Assembly (NCBI RefSeq): GCF_025698545.1
Contig: NC_068569.1
Location: 6,448,001-6,512,000 of the forward strand
DNA: 64,000 bases
Reading direction: 5' to 3'
Source of the DNA: Gossypium raimondii
Lineage: Eukaryota; Streptophyta; Magnoliopsida; Malvales; Malvaceae
Positions 10,928 to 22,364 of the stretch are shown here, piece by piece; within the stretch, counting starts at the first letter, position 1, and the number at the start of each line of letters is the position of its first letter. The notes below the pieces were generated by a model. That model worked only from the letters and a program-made list of their open reading frames with translations, searched no databases and was not told where the DNA came from. The position numbers and the translations under genes were made by a program.

Positions 10928-11419
10928 ATGTCGAATCCTTGGTGCAATGATGGCAAATCTCCCCAAAATCCCTGCAATAGTAATACGGTGTTTGAAAACA
11001 GCCCGGACCTCCTTCTGGGTTGGTTCAAGAACCTGAATGCTCAACACAAACAAGAGCTTATCATAGAATTGTCGACCAAAGTGCAAGGCCTTTCAATGGA
11101 GAAACAACTCCCAACCGAAAGGGCCGAGGTAGATGATGATCTCAAGGCAAGGCATTTCCAGCAACTCCTGCAGCGACTTTCTTCCAAGAAAAACAATGTC
11201 GGGTCCAAAATCCACAAGGCATATCTCGGAGTTCAACGTCGTTATATTATTGAACATGAAGATCAACATTTGTTGAAACCTGACAAGTTGAGCAATTTGA
11301 AATCAATAGATTCAAGAGCAGGATCGCCTGTTGTGAGGAAGGAAGGTGCCATTTCTGAGGTGGGGAGTTCGCTCAATCCAGAGCTATTCAAGATTAAAAA
11401 ATTTTCCACCACAAAGTGA
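10928..11419 (+). CDS. Unassigned hydrophilic protein, 163 aa
   Basis: A single open frame starting at an ATG whose composition (many K, E, Q, S, few hydrophobic runs) is more protein-like than chance frames in this AT-rich DNA. The middle part (about residues 40-120) is likely helical and charged, with HKQELIIELSTKVQ and HFQQLLQRLSSKK. No signal peptide or membrane segment is seen, and I do not recognise a family. No clear TATA box or intron was found. It could be a real small gene, an exon of a larger one, or a decayed fragment. Confidence 0.4.
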   Translation: MSNPWCNDGKSPQNPCNSNTVFENSPDLLLGWFKNLNAQHKQELIIELSTKVQGLSMEKQLPTERAEVDDDLKARHFQQLLQRLSSKKNNVGSKIHKAYLGVQRRYIIEHEDQHLLKPDKLSNLKSIDSRAGSPVVRKEGAISEVGSSLNPELFKIKKFSTTK

Positions 11420-12626
11420 ACAAGGTGGCGCTACTCATGAATCCAGAGCTAATTAATTCAGCTGCTTATTGTTGAATTTCAATATTTCAAATTATGATTA
11501 AATATTGGAAACAAAGCTAGTTAATGCATGGTGGAAATTTGGTTCTTATATTTATGGGTTTTTTTTTAAATTAATACCTAAATTTTCATTTCGTCAAGGA
11601 AAAAAATTGTCAAATTTAAGGCTAAATGAGTATTTAAGAAAAAAAAACATACATGCAATTTTAGTATTACTATTTCTTGTTGAACATATGTTCGTGCTGC
11701 TTATTCAATAAGGAGCAATTGAATTTTAGCTATAGTGACTTTTTTTCTTTTTAAATACATGTCATGAAGTTTGACAGATGTTTCAAATTTTAGCGAGAAT
11801 TTCAATTTATGCTAATAGATAATATAAGATAAAAATCGGTGCAAATAATTTTTCTCCAAACCCTAAAAGCCACCTACTCTTTCTCTGGTTTGGTTTGTCA
11901 TTGGAGTTTAATGCTGGTAAACTAACTCCAACTTGTTGAACTTTGACCAATCGAATATTACTTTGGTTAAAATAGGTTATAAATCTTCTTTATAAATTTA
12001 AATTTTAGTTTTTTTTCTTTTTAATTTTCAGATCTTAAAGTTTAGGTCTAATTTTTAATAATGTTAAAAAATTTTAGTTAAATTTATTGATGTGACATTT
12101 CAAATAAAAAAAACTCATTTGGTAGCAATGTAACTAAAAAATGTAATAAATTGAATTTGAATTTAATAAAAATAATAATGTTAATAGTTGGACCTAAATT
12201 TTGAAATCTAGAAAATAGATGGACTAAATTTTTAGAAATAAAAATACAAAGACCAAATTTTAAATTTGTGAAAAATGTAGGAACTTACGGCATATTATAA
12301 CTAATTAATTTTCTTGTTTTTGAAAAGGGATTGCTTTTTTAGGTGAATGTACCTAAGATTAGACATGTCCAAGACTCTAGTAGCCCACTTGGCCCGACCC
12401 GATTAGGGTCGGGTTTGGACAATGATTTTTGCACCTTAATCTGACTCGGCTCAGTCTGAAATCAATTTGGATGATAAAAGATATTTATAAAATTTAAATT
12501 TGATTATAAAAGTATATAATATATCAATTACAAATATAGTTTTTTGAATAGTGAATTGGACTTTTTGGGTGGGTTGAGCCGAATTGAAAACGGGCTTGGG
12601 TTCGGAATTTTTTAAACAAAGCTTTA
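11420..12626. other. Intergenic; GGGTC-rich repeat fragment
   Basis: Mostly AT-rich. Around 12363-12615 the GC rises, with a CCCGACCCGATTAGGGTCGGG hairpin (split here as CCCGACCC / GGGTCGGG) and GGGTTGAGCC...CGGGCTTGGG text. This looks like a decayed small repeat related in style to the GGGCC-rich MITE at 5.3 kb. Confidence 0.4.
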
Positions 12627-12786
12627 GGCTCCCTTTGGAAGCAACTGCATCTCAGTGCGTTGGCTGTTTTAGGCTAAAAAAAATTGCAACTGAAACGTTA
12701 GTAAACGCAAGGCTGTTTGGAAAGCATTCTTCAGTGCGATGAGAATGCATTTCACCTCACCGGAGGCTTAATTTCAGACTGGAGCC
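12627..12786. mobile_element. Candidate small MITE with GGCTCC ends
   Basis: GGCTCC at 12627 and GGAGCC at 12781-12786 frame 160 bp that includes an internal hairpin (GCATTCT...AGAATGC) and repeated TTTGGAA words. No certain target duplication. Confidence 0.35.
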
Positions 12787-13911
12787 TTTTGTTCCAGTGA
12801 AAATTGGGTAACTTCAATTGCTTTTTTTTCCCTCTTTTACCCATATATTCTTCCGTTGCATTCTTCTTCAGGCTTTTCTGATGTTTGGTTACCCTTCTTC
12901 TCCCCTTTCCCCTTCCCCTTGGGTTGCAAATCAGTGTTCTTGGATTTTCTGTGTTTCTCTTTTTTTCTAATTGAAATTTTCATTTTTTTCCTTATTTGGT
13001 TTTGCATTTTTTTTTTAAATTTTGTGTTCTTGGATTGACAGGAGCAAAAGTTTTTGATCGGAAGTTCAATAATAAAACTGTCTTGCTTCATTTCCATTAT
13101 TTATTGCTTGGTTAACATTCTGTAAGGCCTTTGTAATTATGCTTCAATATCGTGTTTCAGTTTTTTTTTTGTTGATTATTTTCTAATCTTGAGTTTCCCC
13201 TATTCTGCATCAGATATGCATGTACTATGAGTCCATAATCCATATTATTTCAGTGATAACATGAGGGGTGTACTAAGGACATTGTTATTTGATCCCTCTT
13301 TTTTCTTTTTCTCTTATTTAAGGGACTTACATTTGTTATGCTCAGGTGTAAACCTTGATGGAATCTGTTTTCACTTTTCTTTCTCAGAGAGTTTTTACAT
13401 AGCTTTATGGCTCTGTAATGATGGTCATTGGAGTATATCCGTCCTATGGATTTTTGATCTAGCATTCTCGTCTCCCAAAAATATTTTAAGTTTTACATTT
13501 TTCCTTTTATTTTCACTGGGCTTTGGGAGAGGTTGTTAAAACTTTTGCAAAACCAGTAAACTTTTGTGGTATCTACCAGATTGGTTCAATGCCATTTGCT
13601 TATTTTCTTGGCATATGGTGGAAGTCGTGACTCGTGAAAAGCATTAAAAAATAGCTCGTTTTAGTATGTATAACCTAAGTTGTCGGATTTTGGATCAGTT
13701 AATATCCAGAATCAAAGAATCACTGCAAACGTGATATATTGTTCTTATGGTTCCTTGCTATTCTGTAGAATCGGTGAGTTTATTTGCTATTCTGTAGAAT
13801 CGGAGTTGTTCTTATGATCAATGTTGCAAACTTTTGCTTCTAAAGATGCTTGCAGTGGGAATTTTTATTGTTAGACTCCTGTGACTTCTTTTATGACTCT
13901 TCAATAGTCTG

Positions 13912-13971
13912 ATCAATAAAGTCTTTGTTTTGAATGGTTTTCTTTTGTTGCAAAGGATGGTGCGCAGGATG
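13912..13971 (+). repeat. Direct repeat, copy 1 (partner 15004-15062)
   Basis: AGTCTTTGTTTTGAATGG followed by TTTTCTTTTGTTGCAAAGGA and TGGTGCGCAGGATG; the second copy differs by one base in the last 52. The copies lie on either side of the BLISTER-like exons. Confidence 0.8.
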
Positions 13972-14165
13972 AATTCAGTTTTATGCTGTATTTTAAAATG
14001 TTATGCTGTCTGTATGCTGATCTGTATTTTATTCTCTTGTGTTCTTTGTCTGGTGATGTTCAAATTGTTAGGGAGCTTGTTACAAATTTGTTAACGGTTT
14101 TGTTTATTAATGTTTTCTCTGTTCATTGTCTTGGCTTTTCTAATCTATTCATCCTTATTCTGCAG

Positions 14166-14529
14166 CATATTGAAGACTTGACTCAGGAAAAGTTTTCACT
14201 GCAACGAGCTCTTGAGGCCTCATGTACATTAGCAGAATCTTTGGTTGCTGAAAACTCATCTTTGACTGATAGTTATAACCAACAGGTTTGTTTCCAAATA
14301 TTAGATTAGCAGCATTACCGGCTGTCATGGTCATGATATGTTTTTTTTATCAGTTCATCGTGCTTCTCCATTGCAGCACTTTCTGTCATTTCATTATCCT
14401 AATTTGTATTCTCAATCCTTCTTAAAAATCTCTTAATTATCTTATATTTACTTTTCTCCCCAGAGAAGCATTGTCAACCGGCTAAAATCTGACATGGAGA
14501 GCTTACAAGAAGAAATCAAGGCCCAACTG
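14166..14529 (+). pseudogene. BLI: Fragment of a BLISTER-like coiled-coil gene (two exons)
   Basis: Two consecutive coding exons with good splice borders: 14166-14285 (40 codons, HIEDLTQEKFSLQRALEAS ... SSLTDSYNQQ) and 14464-14529 (22 codons, RSIVNRLKSDMESLQEEIKA). Both keep phase 0. The text closely matches the coiled-coil part of Arabidopsis BLISTER, a Polycomb-associated nuclear protein needed for cell identity and stress responses, as I recall it. The long 5' exons and the 3' half of the gene are not found in the flanks, and the next sequence is repeat-like, so this is a displaced piece with its introns, arising by genomic duplication and not retroposition. About 12.8-13.1 kb has pyrimidine-rich, 5'-leader-like text that may belong to the same piece. 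Confidence 0.6.
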
Positions 14530-15003
14530 GTTAGTATTTACTATATTTAGGTACTGTAGTCACTTCAAATTGTTAGAAATAATTGAATCTCATATAAATA
14601 CATACCACTTTATGTCATATGGTTAATGCAATGGTGTTTGTATGGCATGTGTCATGTGTGCACATATGCACATTGGTTTAGATTTGTTTGTGCTTAGATA
14701 AAGTTCTATCTAAAAATTGAGATACCTACTGCTGTCTATTGCATCTCTGGTGGTACCCATTAACCAAAAAATGCAGTACAAGGAACCCTCTTGAGGTTGT
14801 CCATGTCTATGCCCTTTGATCTACACTTGAAGGGGCCTTAAGTAGTGCTATCCCAAAGTTATTAAATATTGGGTTTGTTTCGATTTTATATTCAGGTTGG
14901 GCCTCTCAACCTATTGCCTATTGGTTTTAGGTTAGATGCTTAATAACTTTTTATATATAAAAATGATCCTAAGGCTGGAGCTTGTCCATTTTTCCTGGAT
15001 TCA

Positions 15004-15062
15004 ATCAATAAGTCTTTGTTTTGAATGGTTTTCTTTTGTTGCAAAGGATGGTGCACAGGATG
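15004..15062 (+). repeat. Direct repeat, copy 2 (partner 13912-13971)
   Basis: Near-identical to the first copy up to GGATG at 15058-15062, after which the sequences part company. The break point marks a rearrangement junction. Confidence 0.8.
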
Positions 15063-15194
15063 TTGTTGAACTTTGGCCTGCAATGCAATAGGAAACCAGC
15101 AGCAAACCAGCGTGCAGACCAGCATCCAAGCTGAACCAGATAAGCAGCAGCATTTTGTTTATTTTGTTCATTTGTAACTTGATTTAGTTGCAAT

Positions 15195-15405
15195 GTAATT
15201 TATACTTAAAGTTAGTAGGAGTAGTTGTTGATTTATGTTTTATGTTATAGCTGGTATGTCAGCTACATTTTGTTTGTAATTCTATCTAGGCTTTAGTCAT
15301 GTATCTTATACTTGACTCGTTCAAGCTTTTGATGGTTTTTGAACCATGAACAATAAGAAATGAATCAGATATGTTGATGAAGAATTGAACATGTGGTTTC
15401 TATTG
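15195..15405 (+). repeat. 211-bp tandem duplication, unit 1
   Basis: Begins GTAATTTATACTTAAAGTTA and ends GTGGTTTCTATTG. It is followed directly by a second unit of the same length with one base difference by eye. It carries no recognisable coding sequence; AACAATAAGAAATG near its end is polyadenylation-like. Confidence 0.9.
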
Positions 15406-15616
15406 GTAATTTATACTTAAAGTTAGTAGGAGTAGTTGTTGATTTATGTTTGATGTTATAGCTGGTATGTCAGCTACATTTTGTTTGTAATTCTATCTAG
15501 GCTTTAGTCATGTATCTTATACTTGACTCGTTCAAGCTTTTGATGGTTTTTGAACCATGAACAATAAGAAATGAATCAGATATGTTGATGAAGAATTGAA
15601 CATGTGGTTTCTATTG
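15406..15616 (+). repeat. 211-bp tandem duplication, unit 2
   Basis: Same sequence as unit 1 except TTTGATG for TTTTATG. Such identity implies a very recent event, or an assembly artefact. Confidence 0.9.
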
Positions 15617-16410
15617 GATTTCTTCTGAAATTAAGAAATGAATCATTTTTCATTCATCATTGCATTGCTTCATCTTTAGCTCAAATGTGAATCATTTTGC
15701 ATTTTCTCTTCTGATGAATATTCCAATCTATTGGACAAATACACTAGTGTGATGTTGGAAACATGGATCTAGATTTGAATTGTATGCCTTGGGTTTCAAT
15801 ATAAATGAAGCAGAAATTATATATTTAAATTTGATTTATTATATAAATAGTAAGAATGAAATGAAAAGTATAAAAATATTTTGAAAATATGAATGTTACA
15901 TTTTAAAAATATTTTATCCAATTTCTGTTGAAATAATGTTTTGATTGATTGTAGGCTAAACATGGATTTAACAATGCTAATGTTATAAAGTCATATTTTG
16001 ACGTCTTTAATCTTATATTATAACTCCAATGTTAAACTAAATCAAACTTAAAGTTTAAGTTAATTTTATCACCCCAATGTCTTATAATATTGTATTAGTA
16101 AAACATTTTAAAGGATTTGGTATGTAGGCAAAATTTCATACAAACATAGATAACGAAATTAGTTCAATTGAGTAACACTGTTAAACCTTCTTGTTAAACT
16201 GAGCTGTTCAGTAACTTATGTGCTAGGAATTAGTAAAAACCAACAGTAGCATATTTATGTTATTGTAATAATTCATTTTTAATTATTTATTATTGAAAAT
16301 AAATATAATTGTAATAATTTTTAATCATTTATTAAATTTATAATTGTTAAATAATTTTAAAAATTTATATTATATATCATTTTTAATCTAATGTCCTTAA
16401 AAGTCATTTT
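15617..16410. other. Intergenic, AT-rich
   Basis: No gene supported. The first 150 bp continue the LTR-like or 3'-flank-like text of the duplication; the rest is AT-rich. Confidence 0.4.
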
Positions 16411-16419
16411 CTATTTTTA

Positions 16420-16580
16420 CCTCACCGCTACAGCTGCGTTTGAATCCAAACACACACTCCACCGCTGTTTCTAATCTTACTGCTACAGTACCCAATCTCA
16501 CTGCTACAGTAACTAATCTCACCGCCACCGCTGTTTTTAACCTCACCGGAGCTAAACACACCGCCCATCCAAACTAAGCC
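16420..16580. repeat. MITE-like end with ACCGCTACAG subrepeats
   Basis: Repeated CTCACCGCTACAGC / CTCACTGCTACAGTA words close with CCATCCAAACTAAGCC. This is the terminal style of a common plant non-autonomous DNA transposon; the partner end is not certain. Confidence 0.45.
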
Positions 16581-19500
16581 GTAGTCCAACTTGACCCATG
16601 GACTCCTCTACTTGAGATGTCCCTCTATTATAGGGATATGATTAAATTAATCTCTCTACTATTAAATAGATTAATTTAGTCCCTGTACTATTAAAAAAAT
16701 TAAATAAGGCCAATTTGTAATAGAGCTAATCTTAATATTTAATGAGGTATTATTTTAAAGTTTTTATAATTCAGTAAATGAAATTTTTATTTGGAATTGA
16801 AATTTTTTAATATATTTATATAATAAATTTAAATTTTATCACAACTTGAGCTTATTCAATTTTTAATAGTATATAAAATAAATTGATACATTTAATAATA
16901 ATAGAATGACTAATTAAATCCAATCACTCTAATATTGAGTACACCTAAGTCGCTTAACCTTTTTTTTTTTTTATATTTCCATTCAACTTTACTTCTTATT
17001 ATTATTATTTACAAGAGAAGGTATTGTATGAAACTGTGATTCCACGTTATCCTTATTCCTTTCCAATAGAAGAATGACAAATCAATTTTTTACTCCTGAT
17101 TTTCAGTTTTTTCCTCCTTACAAAATTTAAATCCAACTAAAAATGCTAAAAATCAGGAGAAAAAGTTTGATTTGTCATCATCTTATTGAAAAAGATAAAG
17201 ATAACGTTGAATCACAATTTTATACAATTCTTTCTCTGTTTACAAATGTGATTTTATTAAATTTTTTATTTACAAGCGAAGGCAATTCTAAATAATATTT
17301 AATTGTTCCTTTAGATATTTATTGAAATATATATTTTAATTTTAATTAGTTTAATATTAAAAATAGTAAAATATAGAGTATTAAGTAAAATTTCAGAAAG
17401 AGGCAACTCAATAAATCATAATGTCTGTCATTTAAATATTAAATAAGATTGTAAAAAATTAAAAATCAAATTCCAACCTTAACTTTTAATTTAATGGTAC
17501 TACGTGTTCATCTTAAAATTAACTTTATAAGTCCAATCACCTAGTATATAATTATATTTATTAAATATATAAATCTTTAAACCTGTCTAATATCTATATC
17601 ATATTGATATAAAATATTGTATATTGAATGATTAAATTTTTATATAAAATAAATAATTAAAAATTTAAACTTATATTAAATTTAATATATATAATTTATA
17701 TGAAAAAATATAAAAAATTATGATTAAATTGTTAAAATATTAATAGAGGAAAGGATGTAAAATTATTTTAATATAATCTTTCCCATGATTTAAAACTTTT
17801 TTCTTCAAAAAAGAAAAGAAAGTGGGCATATGGGGTGACCATGGGAAGCGGGCACCTAATGTCGCTAATGGACCAACTATCGCTTTCAAACCTCAGATGG
17901 GTGCAGTGGGGATGAACGGCTGATGATGTAGGATGCTTTTGAATTGAATCTGACAGAGTTTGACTGTACCAGGCTTTTAGTAATAATAATACTGGGTTTT
18001 TTAGGCCCACACTTCTGCTGGTACTCAAATACTTATTCCTTGCACGAGGGCAGGCCGCTTCCCCATTATGTCGGTTCATAAACCCATATTTAAATTTGAT
18101 TTGAGTTAAAATTTTATGATCGTTGAATTCATCTCCCGGAAGAGGATTTCTGTTCACCAAAGGTCTGCAGTAAAGTTTTTGATGGTTGTTCCGGAAAAAG
18201 ATGTTGAATCTTTGGTTTCATGAGATAAGTTTCTCTCCTATATTAGACTTTGAATAACCAAAAATCAACAAAGTTGTGAGTTCATCATAGAAGCAAGTTT
18301 TGAGTTCCTTCATTTTATTAGATGATTAACGTGCAAGGTTGATCGATATCATGGGATTTTGACTTGGTAAGATCAATCATTGATGGGAAACATAATTGCA
18401 GGTCCATATATATGACTCCTCAATTATTGCCCTACCTTCCCTTTCACTATTTCAATTCATAGTATTTTAGAAAAAATAATCCCAAGAATATAATTTATTA
18501 ATATACACTTCCATATTCATATTTGAATGTCTCACATATAAATATATATATTTTTAAATTAGATGAAATATTTATATAACCTTTCATTGTACGAGAGCTT
18601 CAAATTTTGGCCACAAAATTTAAGAAATCCAATAAATTCATGCAATTTCTGATTTCATTTTATAAAGGAAAACATAAGCTTAAAACGTTTGATATAAAAG
18701 TTTGAAAGAAATTAACCTTACAGCTTGGCTGGTAATTTGAATAAAAGAGCTGGATATCAAAATTATGGTATCTAATGTCGGTAGCAGTGATTAATATTCT
18801 AATCACAAGTGCTTTTAAGGAAGAAAATGCCTGGTCATAAAATACACTGTAATATTATTTATCAAATATAATTAATAGAAAGGCTGAGGCTGACCCACAT
18901 ATTTCTTCCACAGTGGATTTTGTAGATTATAATAATGCATGTAGACTAAATCATGCAAGCAAACAAAAGAACATATCATCCTCAATCAGTGTTCAAAATT
19001 ATAAAAGCTTAGGCAAATTTTGCAGAAACTTGTTTAATTTCTTGCATTTACTTTAATACAAATCTGAAACAAATCCTTTTGGTTTGACTAATCAAATAAT
19101 CCCAAAGAAAAAGGTATTTAACAAAATCAAAATGAATCAACGTGGAGCAAAGTGTATGCCTAATAAATCATCGATGTTTTCTTGATATAGCTGATATGAC
19201 CCGAATTTGCTTTCATGGTGCTTCACACTCTGTAAGAAAAAGAAGAAACTAAAGATTCCTTAAAGATAAGTATGGTGAAATGTCATCCATGAACTGCAGC
19301 TTGAACAAATTTGAACCTTGGAGCCACATGGGAAGGACATGGACAAAAGTCTAACAATAAGCATTGTGTTCTAAATTTCTCATAGAAAAGGAAAGAAACA
19401 AAAGAGTTCAATCAATTTCACTCCCCAGCTCCCCCATATTGAAAAGACGCAAATTAGACCATGTGTTTAAACTTATATTATAATTCGGATTTAAGTGACT

Positions 19501-19990
19501 ATGAATATTCAACATAATTATTGAAAAATATCAGGGTACATGTTTTCAGAGATCTGTTCCAATAGTTTTAAAAAAGAAAAGAATTATGTAATAATTGGAG
19601 GATATGAGAGAATAATAATAAAAGAGAGAAAGGAGGGTGTGTAGTGTGATACCAATGGCTTAGAAAATCAGGTGACATGATATCTCAAGTTTCAAGAAAA
19701 AAAGATGAAATGGAACTATTATGAGTGATGACGAACATTTCATGTGCAAAAGCAAAAGGGAAAGGGACAATGAGCTGAGGACAATATTCACAGTGAAATG
19801 GCTGAGCAGTGGGTCTCACCGCCCATGCAAATCTGTACCTCTCCATATATTGAAATACAGATCTTGTCTAACAAAGGAGAGACTAATGAGTCTGATCCCT
19901 TTAGGTCATGGTTGGTAATTACAAACGGTGAATTATTATTTTTGGGGGCACCTTCACACTGTTTAAGTTGACACCAAAATAACTTTGGGT
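16581..19990. other. Intergenic, no gene supported
   Basis: Long AT-rich stretch. An open minus-strand frame at 17768-18160 was considered and not accepted. GC-richer text around 17.8-18.2 kb and 19.1-19.9 kb may include distal promoter or untranscribed repeats. Confidence 0.4.
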
Positions 19991-19997
19991 TTTTGTG

Positions 19998-20005
19998 TAT
20001 AAATT
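19998..20005 (+). promoter_or_regulatory. TATA box of the A/B-barrel gene
   Basis: TATAAATT lies about 110 bp before the ATG at 20111, the usual plant distance. Confidence 0.55.
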
Positions 20006-20110
20006 TGTCTAGTTATTTTCATTGGTTAGCTGCTTCAAACTTTTTTTTAAACCCTCAAAGCTTCACAAGGTTTTTCTTTCTTTCTTTTATTTTCCTTTTA
20101 GGGATAAATA

Positions 20111-20789
20111 ATGGGAGGGTTCAAGCATCTTGTTGTTGTGAAGTTCAAGGAAGATGTGGTGGTGGAGGGGATTTTGAAAGGTATGGAAAAGCTGGTTTCT
20201 GAGGTTGATGCTGTCAAGTCCTTTGAGTGGTGAGCTTCTTCTTCTTCTTCTTCTTCTTAATCTTTTAGATCATTTTGCATGCTTGTATTTGCTGCTCTTT
20301 CATTGACTTGGTCAAAAGAAAATGAAGTAAATAAACAAATAGCTCTGTTGGTTTCAAAAAACCGAAAGAATAATGGGTTCAAAATCAGTCACAGAATTGA
20401 AACTCAAGTACACAGTAATAAGGCCAAAGAAAGTGAGAAAACAACTCAACACTTGGGGGTTTCTTCATATTTTTGATGTTATTGCAAATCCCAGAGTTGC
20501 CATTACTTTGTGGTTTAAAAGGTTTTTGTACTTTAAATTGGATTTGAACAAAAATCAATAGAAAAACATGAAGTGAATGTGTTGAAACAGGGGACAGGAC
20601 ATAGAAAGCCCAGAGATGCTTAGACAAGGATACACTCATGCCTTCTTGATGACGTTCGAAAAGAAAGAAGATTACACTGCATTTACCAGCCATCCCAGTC
20701 ACATTGAATTCTCCGCCACTTTTGTTACTGCCATTGACAAGTTTGTGGTGCTTGATTTCCCTTCGGTTCTTGCAAAATCTCCGGCTTGA
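20111..20789 (+). CDS. Stress-response A/B-barrel (Dabb) domain protein, 105 aa
   Basis: Two exons, 20111-20229 and 20591-20789, joined across a GT-AG intron (GTGAGC...AAACAG) that splits the Trp40 codon. The protein is one dimeric alpha+beta barrel domain. It starts MGGFKHLVVVKFKEDV, continues with GMEKLVSEVDAVKSFEWGQD and YTHAFLMTFEKKEDYTAF, and ends with SHPSHIEFSATFVTAIDKFV and VLDFPS. This order is that of HS1/POP3-type plant proteins and it most resembles Arabidopsis At5g22580 as I recall it. Members are small soluble proteins; some are antifungal or salt-responsive and one relative (olivetolic acid cyclase) is an enzyme. No signal peptide is seen, so it is probably cytosolic. The substrate is unknown. 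The length is complete for the family. Confidence 0.92.
20233..20258 (+). repeat. CTT microsatellite in the intron
   Basis: About eight CTT units just after the 5' splice site of the A/B-barrel gene. Confidence 0.8.
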
Positions 20790-22138
20790 TCTGCAAGAAA
20801 GAAAAAAGCTACCCAGGAATTTAAGTGCTTGAGTATTTGTTATGTTTAATCTTTCTGTTGTTTGCATCTCTATGTTTTCTGCTTATGTGTTATGGCTTTC
20901 TGCCATTGCTGTCAATTCCCCAATAATCACAATTTGTATTATTGATATGCAAAAATTCACATGCATTTTGCTTCTTTTTCTCTGAACTCTGAGCTTAACA
21001 TATTACGATTCCGACATAAGCTACGTGTTGTGGATGCATGATGTAAAAAAGGAGGAGTAAATGATGCAGTTCACTTGAAATGAGAGTGGAATATTAATTA
21101 TTGCAATTTATTTTCATACAAAAGTTAGATTTTAATCTGATGAAGCATGCAGTTGAATACACATACTCATTGGTTATTAAAATGAAAATGTTATTACAAA
21201 TTATAAAAAAATTCAAAAGCTTCAACAATAAAAACTTATTTACATTTTATAAAAGTATAAATATATAAAATAAATAATTTATTTAAAATTTTATATCTTG
21301 ATTTATATGAAGTGGTAGTTAAAATTTTATTTTTGTTCAAATTAAAACCTGTCACCTCATCCCACCTCAAATATTGTATAAAATTACTTAATTAAAATTT
21401 TATAAAATCACAAAAAATATAAAATCTTCTATAAATTTTAAAATTTTAAAAACAAATAAAAAGTGAAAAATAATTGAAACTTACAGCAAATATATATACA
21501 TATATATATATATATATATTTGATCGTGATTAGCATTGATCGACAACGAATTTTAATTGTTGGTTAATACTAATCAAACAGATCAAAGTTGGTAATTTTT
21601 TAAGTTTAATTTATTATTATTTTTAAGTTTAAATAAATTCTTTTACTTTCTTTTTACTTGTTTTGGATTTTCTAAAATTTTAGCTAAATATTTTAAATAT
21701 TTTGAATATTTTGTGGTTTTATAAAATTTAATTTTTTTGAATTTTATTATTTAAAATCAAACAAATGATTTTTATTGTTTTTTTTATTGGTTGCTGAAGG
21801 GGTCTGTTTTATTGTTGATTTTGTTTGTCTGTTGTGGTATTGTGGGCAGATTTTATGTTGCTATTTTTTTTATTGGTTTGGGTAGATCATGGAAGTTACT
21901 TTGTTTTGTTTCTTCTTCTGTTGTTTTAATGAATATATATTCTCCTTGTTGAGGAAAAAAAACAAAGTAGAGAATGAATGGAAAATTTATTTTGTAATTA
22001 ATTGAAGGAGGTGTTGAGGTCTCCATATTCACAAATTAAATACGTGGAGAGGTAAGCCAAATTTCCAACCTTACTTTATATTTATCTCTAATACATATGA
22101 GATAAGCATCAAGCATGGGACAAGTCATGATAATATTG
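20790..22138. other. 3' flank and intergenic; left flank of Copia
   Basis: AT-rich, with a TA microsatellite near 21495-21525. Its last 65 bp (22074-22138) are the block shared with the RALF copy at 8030-8100. Confidence 0.5.
22074..22138 (+). promoter_or_regulatory. Displaced upstream block of the second RALF gene
   Basis: TTTATCTCTAATACATATGA, ATAAGCATC, AGCATGGGACAAG and CATGATAATATT line up with the block upstream of the RALF copy at 7.7 kb. The RALF-like gene this block should serve now starts 10.1 kb away at 32264, because the Copia element sits between them. Confidence 0.55.
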
Positions 22139-22143
22139 CTATT

Positions 22144-22300
22144 TGGTAACAATTCAGCAATAAAGAAGTAGTGAATTATTCTCAATTGATTTCTCAATCC
22201 AATGTCATGTATTTAATACACGTAAAACAACTAACTGAAGTTATTAACAACTTGCTAACTAACATTAACTAATAGTAACTGTAAACAGTTATTCCTAACA
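22144..22300 (-). repeat. 3' LTR of the Copia element
   Basis: 157 bp, ending CCTAACA on the plus strand, about 96% identical to the 5' LTR. Confidence 0.93.
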
Positions 22301-22364
22301 TGCCCCGTACTTGTCAACTTTTCTTTTCGTAAAAGACTTCCTGATTCATGACAACAACTCGAAG

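Noticed and set aside
15061-15765. Solo Copia LTR from TGTTGTTGAAC to TGTTGGAAACA
   Set aside because: The text is LTR-like, but there is no proper inverted CAACA end and no target duplication.
12627-16580. A single 4-kb TIR transposon carrying the BLISTER-like exons
   Set aside because: The two supposed ends (GGCTCC... and ...AAGCC) match only over a few bases, no target duplication was found, and the left end pairs better with GGAGCC at 12786 as a small MITE.
17768-18160. Minus-strand open frame of 130 codons
   Set aside because: No family resemblance, no promoter, and low-complexity composition; likely a chance frame.
20385-20867. Minus-strand frame of 160 codons
   Set aside because: It is antisense to the intron and second exon of the A/B-barrel gene.
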